Shown here piece after piece: positions 50,291-59,885 of a stretch of DNA of 64,000 nucleotides. Location of the stretch: the NCBI RefSeq assembly GCF_954871325.1, contig NC_088778.1:33802730-33866729 (forward strand). Reading direction: 5' to 3'. Numbering within the stretch: position 1 is the first letter of the stretch; each line of letters starts with the position of its first letter. The position numbers were made by a program, and so were the translations under genes. Under the pieces are notes generated by a model. The model made no database searches, had not been told where the DNA came from, and was given only the letters and a program-made list of their open reading frames with translations. Source of the DNA: Gordionus sp. m RMFG-2023. Taxonomy: Eukaryota; Nematomorpha; Gordioida; Chordodea; Parachordodidae.

Positions 50291-53200
50291 TTAGTCGCAC
50301 CTAGGCTCGGGGGATTCGAAGTAATTGAAGAATAATTGGTAGAAGGCCCTGTCAGCTTTCCCTTCCGGTAAATTTGGTCTTTTGGTGCATTTGTTATTGA
50401 TGTATTTTACGAAATGAGCTACTCCTTCGTCATTGTAAACCAACGCTAACGAGTTCGGGGTCGGGTTTATAGTTAAGAGCTTTTTTTTATTTTTAAAAAT
50501 ACAATGTAACAGTATTTGTAATTATTAGACGCTAATTCGAGGCTAAATGTTAATGCAGGGGAATGGCTAAATTCTGCTAGGCACTTTAACTGCTCGAGTC
50601 CACTTCGAATCAATATTTCTTTATTTTATATATTAATAAATTCCTAGATCTATTTAACAGATCGGGAAAAATATAAAAATAAATATCTAATTAGAGAAGA
50701 AAACTGATCTCGTTAAAAAATTTTTTATAAATTCATACCAGCCGTTCGCGTCACGAGAGGTCAGCTTGAAAAGTCTAACTACTTTAAATATCAAAGTCCA
50801 TAAAATCGTACATTGAAGTCAGTTAGTATTGTTAAACGGCTCGTTTTGAGCCGATTTTTAAAAAAGGCCAACTTAATATTTTAGCCAGAAAAATATTGTC
50901 TAAGCCTCGATATCGACAATATATGTTTACTAGACCTTTGTTCCTTCTATGAACAAAATCTTCAGGTTTGCGTAATATTCTGGATAAAATATTGAGTTAG
51001 CCGTTTTTAAAAATCGGCTCAAAACGAACCATTTAACAACCCTAAAGTCAGCTACAATTATTTGCCTAGATACCCTTCAATGTGGTGGGTTCAAAGTTAT
51101 GTCCACTTTCTAATTAAATAAAATCAGTCTACGTTAAGTAATCGTGTGGGAAAGAGTAAAATTCCCAAAAAATAAATAGAATATTCTTGGTTCTTTAACC
51201 CTTTAATTGGAAAACATAATTTATTTTTATATTTATAAACAACCAAAGTGCTGTGTAGGTAGATAACAATTTTTGCAAAAAAAAATATTAGAATGTGTTA
51301 ATCCATCAAATCTAAACAGCACCATAGCATGCAATTCAGCTTACCGGTTCTTCCTCTTTAGGATCCACGTACACAACCTGACCACCGTAATCCGGGATCC
51401 AATCTAGAAATAAAATTATTTTTTTAAAAAATTTTTTTATTTCATATTAAAAATGCTTATAAAACAGCTAGGAAAAATTTCTAACACCCATATCTTCATC
51501 TTTTCAATATAAGACTTGCAATCTAATTTTTAAATAGTTAAACATTTTAAACACAAATTACCAAAGGGAATAAGGTTTAAAAAAGGAGTCTTGTAGGGGT
51601 TACAAATTGAGATACTTTCGTTTCGCGACAAATTTGAAAAAGTATCGAATGTGAATCTAGGAAATCCCCGTTTTTCAAGATATCGAAAATTACAAAATTA
51701 ATAAAACAGGAGAAATAATTCCCTATAAATATATCCACGAAATAAAAAAAAAATCCTCGTATAAAATATTTAAAAAAATTTTGAGAAAATCAATTCCGGC
51801 GAATTATTTTCCGCTTACCTTACCCGTCCACATTAATAAGCGTTTTATATAGCGTCAAAAAACTCAAGACGAGTGGTCCTATGCCATTTTTATTGAAAAC
51901 ACCTACTAATAAACAACGAACCATTTTTATAGAAAAACGCAACAATACCACCCAAATACCACACTTTTAAGCTGATACCGAGTCGGAAAACACCTTGTAT
52001 TTAAAATAGCAGATCGCAATGTAATAAAGCAAATAAAGGGATTGATTTTAAATTATATTTTTAAGGATGCATTTTTGCGAAAAAAAGAGAGAGAGAAAAC
52101 ATGCTTTTAGTCCATGATTTATTGAGATAAAGCAAAGATTATAATTTCATCAATATTACCCCCCTTTTTTAAATATTCATATCCAAACCCAATATTTCAT
52201 ATAGTGTTGTTAAAAGGCTCAATTTGAGCAGATTTTTAAAAACAGCTGACTCAATATTTTATACAAAAAGTATATTATGCAACCCCAAAAATTTTTCTCA
52301 TAGATGGCACACAGGATTGAACATCTATTGGCGAAATCTAGACGCTTATAGTGCGTACAAATTGAACGTTTCAACCGCAGCGTTTTAAAACGCGTATCAA
52401 TGATTTAAAATATAAAACGCAAACGCACTCAATTTAAACGAACGCATTTAAAATGCATTATTCGCGTTTTGTAACGCAGCGTTTGAAATATTCAATTTGT
52501 GAGCAACTATTAGGCAATATTGTCCTGGCTATGATGCTGAGTTAGCCGTTTTAAAACCCGGATCAAATCGAACCGTTTTTAAAAACCGGCTCAAATCGAA
52601 CCGTTTAACGACACTAGTACGATTGACGTTTCTAATTTAAGTTTGATAGGATCGCATTACAGGTTTGGAAGATAATCATATTTTTATAATTTTTTGGGGG
52701 GGAAAGTAAATTGAAAAGTAGAGTTTTATATATAAAAAAAACCTTCGCATCCAACGAATAGAGAAAGATTCAGAGATTTCTGCTCAATCTCGTTCGAGGT
52801 GTCGTTTAGAAGGGTGTAATCGCCGGGTCGGAATTTCCTAACTTCGATCTGGAAGCGGGATCCGTAATCTTCGATACCTTCGTTCATTCAATTAATACGG
52901 ATAATCGTTATAATATTATTTGGGTGATCGTTCGCAATTATTTAGTAGATATTGAATTAAGTATGTATTTTAAGCAGAGTTGTTAAACGCTATTTTTAAA
53001 AGTAGCGCGCTACCGTAATAGCTATTTGTCAAAAAAAGTAGCGCGCTACCGCTTTCGCTATTTGTCAAAAAAAGTAGCGCGCTATTAGCTACTTTTTTCA
53101 AAAGTAGCTTTAGCTACTTTTTATAAAAAAAAATTTAGAAACAAATGAAACAAATTTTTTTATTTTTTTTTTGCTTATAATGTAAATGTATAATAAATAA

Positions 53201-56200
53201 TATATAAAAATCAACATTTATAAATATAAAAATATAGTTAGTTTAGATTATAAAAAAATAAGCAATATAAATAAATATTTATTTTAATTTGTTGCATTTT
53301 AATAATAATATCATTTCAATATTATCATCCCCAAGTCTAGAACGACGATCAGAAAGTATAAGCTTTGCTTTACTAAATAATCTCTCGACACTAGCACTTG
53401 AGGGCAAGGGGGTATTAAATTTTATATATAAATTTTTAATATATGAAAAATTATCAAAAATGTTCATCTCAATATTTTTTGATAAAAAAAAGATTGGATT
53501 TTCTATGAAATCATCTTTAATTTCAAAAAAATTATTTGAGGATGTCTTCGTGGTAGATACTCAGCAATCTATGTTTGTTGGAGTAAGATTATCCAGCTTC
53601 GCCATTAGCCTATCTTATTTATAATTTGATATAAATTATGATAATCATAATATTACTAAAATATGTGTGTATTTAGTTAATAAAAATTCTATAAATAATG
53701 TTAAATATTAAAATACTAAATATTTTATAGATTAAATAATAACCATTCCATTCTGATAAAAATCATAACTTAAAATAAATATTATAAATAAATTTGTGAT
53801 ATAACCTAAATGCCTTCAGGTAGTTAGACCCATTATCAGTAACCATCTTGCAAACTTTATTATGAATCCTAAAAGACTTGTGGATGTCAATAATTTTATT
53901 TGCAAGTACGTCATATGTCTGGCATCCTATAATCCTTTTAAGGGCTAAGGCTACAGATCTTCTTTTTAAAGTCCTAGGGTCTAACCAATGGCCTGTGATT
54001 CCCAAATAAGCTCTAAAAATATTTAATCAGATCAATTTATAAATATAAATAAGTTTTTACCTTCTGTTATGTGTCCAACTATCTGCCGTGGTACATACAT
54101 AAGATATATATGATAACTCTACTATTAAAGCATCTTTCATCACTTTGAAGTTGTCGGCTATTTTATTCATAAGTGTCTGGCGACATAAAACTGCTGTGCC
54201 AGGGGATAAAGTTTTGATCATCAGAGTAAATGATGTATTATCAACCAAAGACACTGGCTGAACTGTGTCAATAATAAAATCAACAATAACTTTATCAGCC
54301 AATTTTTGTGAAATATTGGCATTTTTATTATCAGTTAATTTGATTTGGATAGTATTTGTCTTTTTGAATGAAGATTCTCCTATACCAAAATTTTTTATAT
54401 GTTTCTCTATTTCCTTATAGCAATTGGCGTGAAGAGTCTAATAAAATAAATAATATTATAATGTAAAAATAACAATTTACCTTTAGGTGTTTCTTCAGGT
54501 TATAGCTACTCGATTGATTTGATGATATATTTTTTTTACATTTTAAGCACATGAATTTGAATCCAGATTTTGTTTTAATATTTATTTTAAAAAATTTTTC
54601 AAATTTAGGGAATGGAAAAACGTTATTAGAGCTATTAAGTACATTTTCTTCTTGAATCTTCCATATCTGAATCACTTTCAAGGATTTGGATATCCATGGA
54701 CGATGCCATTTTAGATTATTAACACAGATTGAAAATATAAATTAAAAATTGAAAATATATTTAAATTTCAAAATTAAATAATAAATTATAAAAATTATAA
54801 TTAATTATGATATTATATTTAAATTTTCATGTTTATACTTACATTCATTATATTTTTTAAAAGTAGCGCGCTAAAAAATTAAATAATTTAAAAAAAGTAG
54901 CGGCTATTAGCTATAGCTACCAAAAAAGATAGCGCGCTACTTAGCGCGCTACTTTAACAACTCTGATTTTAAGCACGGGAAAATGAATTAATCTCTATTC
55001 CATTTTGGGATCATTTTTCAGTGAGTCTTTTCGTAGCGCTAAACCTTAAATATTTTGAAGCTTAGAAAATGTAGGAGGGGGCATAAATTCAGATGAGTTT
55101 AGCCTAATTATACTAGTGGATGAGGGTGGGAGGGGAGGGGGGGGGTAAATTTCTTTTTCTTGCCTTCACTTCCGGGTTCGGCTTCTTTTTTAACAGATGG
55201 AGGAGGGTTATCGTCAACCAAAACACGTTCGTCAGCAATGTCAGTATCCGAAAATTCGGCGTTTACAGGTGTAGCTGATGTTTTTTTATCAGCATCAAAT
55301 GTCTTTTCCCTTTTCTAAATAAAACATATGTGTAAAAAAAATATTTTAGTTTGTTTTCATTTAATTTATTATAACATACAAGTCATATCGCTTCAAATTA
55401 TATTCATAAAATAATATATATTTTCATATACATTAGTATCCTTTAGGAATATGTTTTTTTTAATCATTCTATAATAAAAAAATAAATAGTTTATAGTAAA
55501 TTAAAATAAATAAGCATGATTTTAGGCCAAACCCTGGGGCTTTTAAACTAACTTTTTTTGTAACCCGGGGCATGAAGGGCCGTTTACGAGCCAGAGCTGG
55601 AGGGTGCCTCTGTGCCAGTCTATATTAAATGGTGCGCTAAATTAAACTTTATGATATGTATTTAGTAAGATATAGAATTTACCTTGTTTCTCTCAATGCT
55701 CTCCGTCCTTTTAGTCGCCCTGGTGGTAGAATTATCGGAGGAGGGAGATCCGTCACCCGTGGTATATTGGGTAGTGTCCATGGAAGATTGTTGTGCTAGA
55801 GGGTGCAATTCTAATCCCGTCATGTTTGAAAGGATTAGGAACATAGCCTCGGAACCGAAAAGATTGCAGCATTCCCTGAGGCAGTTGTTACTTTGGGTGG
55901 GTGTTTGAGTCTTAAATTTGTTTTAAATTATATAAGCGTGGGTCTTGCGTGCTAACTGGAGCATTCTAGCATTCGAGAGCTCGATTTTAAATTTCAAAAT
56001 CGCTTATACCAAATGTTGTGATAGATGTTGGAGTGTTGAGAGCTGTCAATCAATCAAGTTGCAATTATATTTTTGCGAATGAATATATAAAGATATATAA
56101 TATCAATAATAATTGATTGATAGTATGTCAACACACCAATGTCAATCACAACGCCAAACTCTTAATTATCTATATTTTTAATTTATCACATTTCTTTTAC

Positions 56201-59200
56201 TCTTTTTTACAGAGTTTGAAATGCTCTTCAAAATAAATAAATAAATAAATTTAAATGATGATCTTTTTTTTAAAATGATTCTTTTGAGAATTCTATTTTT
56301 GATCAAATTTTTTTTCTAAAATTCTTAAAAAATTAAAATATAAGTAAGTCGCCGAGGTGTCTGTTTTAAATTTATTTAAATTTTAGGTTCCACTAATATA
56401 TATATATATCATAACTAAATCTTTATCTAAAACGTGTTCCACTTTACCCTAGGATACACGTTCCCGGAAATAACGACCATCGGGATTCCTCTCCTTTCCA
56501 GGGTTCCGTTGCACTTGAACCAGAAGCAACTAGCTTATGAAGGACCTTCATTTCAACATTGAACGCTCCGGTTAGACTATGGACTTTCTCCAGCATCGTT
56601 TTACTTCTTTCAGCATTAAACAATAACTTATTCATCGCCCATTTTAATTAGAGAAAACCAATTTTTAAGGATATTATGTTTCCCACAACGTTAGAATATA
56701 TCTTGCACTAATGAGATGACAACAAACATCGGATAACTTTGCCATGAACTTAATTGGTTCAAAATTTTGTGAGCAAAAATTGTCAGAAAATTTATAAAAT
56801 GCTACTAGCTGAAATATTTTTCAGGCAAAATTAGACATTTTCAAAATTTTTTAAAAAAACGCGCTCAAGTATATAATATTCAAGGTTGGAAAAAATTAAT
56901 GTTGATTTGTAATTGACAATATGAGACGTTTCTTTAATATATTTTCGAGAAGGTATGATACTTACAAAAAAAAAATTGTCTTTGATTGTAAATCAGGTGA
57001 CATCATTATTATAGTGATGTATTTAGGAAACTTCCTCGGAATCCTTGGAAACCATTATTAAAGATATATGATTAAAGAACCACTCTTTCTCTCTTTCTAG
57101 CTTATACTATTTAACTTGACAAACATGGGACAAAATAATTTATAATTTCGATCGCGTAAAAAAAGGAATGTTATAATACATAATTTTAAATGTTAATTAT
57201 TAAATAATATTAAGAATTTTAAAAAACATTTTTGAGGTTGGAATTGTGTAAAGGTGCTTGAACTTCGTCTTTCCTGGGTTTCTTGGCCAAATTCAGTAAG
57301 GATGGCTTTACCACCAAATAATTCCTGGATATAAAATTAGGAAACATATAATAGAGAAACGGAATAGAGGAAGGATCATAAGAATTCAAATTCATTCATT
57401 ACCTCCTAAATCTGGGCCCCTTGATCTCCCAGCACTCGTCCGCTAAGCCATCGAGGTAACTGAGCAATTGGGAGTACTTATCTTCCGCCAGGAATTGACT
57501 CAAATTTATTTCGGAGGTTTCCCCAAAGGTGATCTGAATTTGGGAAATTATGTCTTCGATCAGGTAGTTGGGATTGATCCAATCGTAAAGCGCGTTTTCC
57601 TATTTGATCACGAGGGGCAAAAAAAATACATATTTTTTCTCTCCTAGTGTTGTTAAATCACCTAACTTTGACCAATTCCAAAATGATTCTGTCAAGTTTT
57701 TATCCTAAAGATTTAGTTTCCAATATCTAAGTTTAGGTTCAACAGAGGTTTCAGCCTAATTCTTAGGCTAAAAGCTTGGCTAAGCTTTATTGGAATTGGC
57801 TAAAGTTATGCGACATAACAACAGTACGTTTCCTTACATTCTTTCTGACTTTATTCCTTCCATCCCGGGGTAGTAAGAAATTTTTTTTATGAATTTCAAT
57901 TTTTTTCGCATAATTAAAAATTAAACGTGTCCAAATATTAGAAATCGAATCGAAATTTAACAAGCGTTTAGCGTTTCTTTCGTAAATTTTTATTATCAAA
58001 TCCCGTAGTTAACGCTAATTTATTTTAAACTACGATATTAACGATCAGTTGTCCTCTTCAATAATCGATTTTAAAAAAATTATATATGGAAAAAATGCGC
58101 GCGCTTTTATTCCGCCTTAGATTTCCTCAAGTCTCGAATTCCAGCCATCCATCTTTTCGGGAATTCATTTATTCTCCCCATTCCCTCCCAAATACACAAG
58201 ATCCTGAGCCACAAACACCTTTAGCTAGCACCCGTTATTTTCTAACCTCGAAATCGAGTGGCGCTAATAGCTCGAGCGGAAAATAGATCGACGGTAAATG
58301 GAGTAATAGCGGTTTTGTTCCGTGAAACCAGCCCGATATTGTTAACCGGTTTTTGCCTTCGGCTTTGAGCTCGGAAACCTAGTTTATTTATTTTATTTTT
58401 TTTAATATGAAAAGATAAAACAATAACATTATATCTTTATTTTCTTTAAATAATTCAATTTTTCTTATTAAATCAAACAATATAGATAAGGATTTGGAAT
58501 AATAAATAGTGGGGGGGGGGGAATACTTTAAGTTACTCGATACCAGAGGTTGCGGGCGTCGCCAATCTGAAGTTGGCGGAACGATTTGAAGAGTTAATTC
58601 TGAAAATACGTGCCAATATTTTTAAGATTGTAACCTTAATATTCTTCGATACCATCAGAGCGTATAGGAGTAAGGAAGTCGTAGAGTGGGTCCTATTGCT
58701 GATACTCAGTTTGAAGCACAACTAGCTAAATATTGTGACGTATGTCTCAGAATTTATTCCTAGGGTGTAATATATTGTAGGACCCTATGCCCTCTTCTGA
58801 TAAAAAGTAAATTTGGGTAGTATCAATGACATATAATGACACCTAGACTGACGCTGCATTCATTAAAAGTGTAAATCAACGAAAACAGATGGGGACGCCA
58901 TTTTGATTACCTATATCATTTATTAAAAAAATTTTTAAACGAGAGGCCATATTTAAGAATCGCCTGATCATCGAGATGATTAAGGAAGCAAACTTATCGA
59001 TTTAATAGCAATACTTTAACACGAGAATAATTCCTACACGAGTCACCAAAATGGCGGATCCAGCTGATTCGCATTGGACGACGCTTCCAAGCCCATTATT
59101 ATGAATGCATCGTCAGTTTAGGTATTAGAGTACCTTTACAACATAACCACTCATATTTGAAGGGTTAGGGTTAGGTTTATTTTGATTGGCAAAAAAAACT

Positions 59201-59792
59201 AGCTCGTAATATTACGAATAAATTAATTCCAGGCGTGAATCCAGAAATGATTATTATTTATTTATCCTTATTATTTTAATTAATTTTTATTTATTTATTT
59301 TGAAAAATAAGTGCAAAATAAAATTTTAAGATTATTGATTTAATGGGGAGGGGGGGGGGGAGGAACAAAATAAAATATATTAATTAAATACGAAATATGG
59401 ATGTAATTTCTGGATTTGTTCTTAAATTTTTTAAAATATATATATATATATATCGGAGATCTGCAGAGATACCATTAGGTCCGGCCCAGATTTATGTTTA
59501 AAAAATGTAATTACATTTATTTTTAAATTTTTATAGCTAATAATGGCGATTTACGATATCCGGTTTTAAAACATATGGACCGGTTTGGGCTTAGGGCCGG
59601 ACCTGCGGGTTACTGATATGTTGCATATATACCGTTTATACGGTCCGGCCCGGCCCGGATTTTTTTTCGAAATATATTATATTTATTTTTGATTTTTAAG
59701 ACTAATAATGGCGATTTCAAATATTTAGTTTTAAAATATTTTTTAAAAAAAAAATGTTCAGGCCCGGCCAGGGTAAAGAAAGATAGAAGGAT

Positions 59793-59827
<35 letters not shown>

Positions 59828-59828
59828 A

Positions 59829-59885
<57 letters not shown>

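Larger units (their letters stand above)
51404..52742 (-). other. OGFOD1 intron 11
   Basis: 1,339 bp containing the composite MITE-B at 52,202-52,616 with its nested element. The remainder has no recognisable gene. Confidence 0.85.

Noticed and set aside
53289-53624. 111-codon plus-strand frame
   Set aside because: It is antisense to the C-terminal part of the hAT-2 transposase, which has clear family motifs on the other strand.
57645-57836. 8-bp target duplication for the second MITE-F copy
   Set aside because: Flanks TTCTCTCC and TTTCCTTA match at too few positions. No duplication is claimed.
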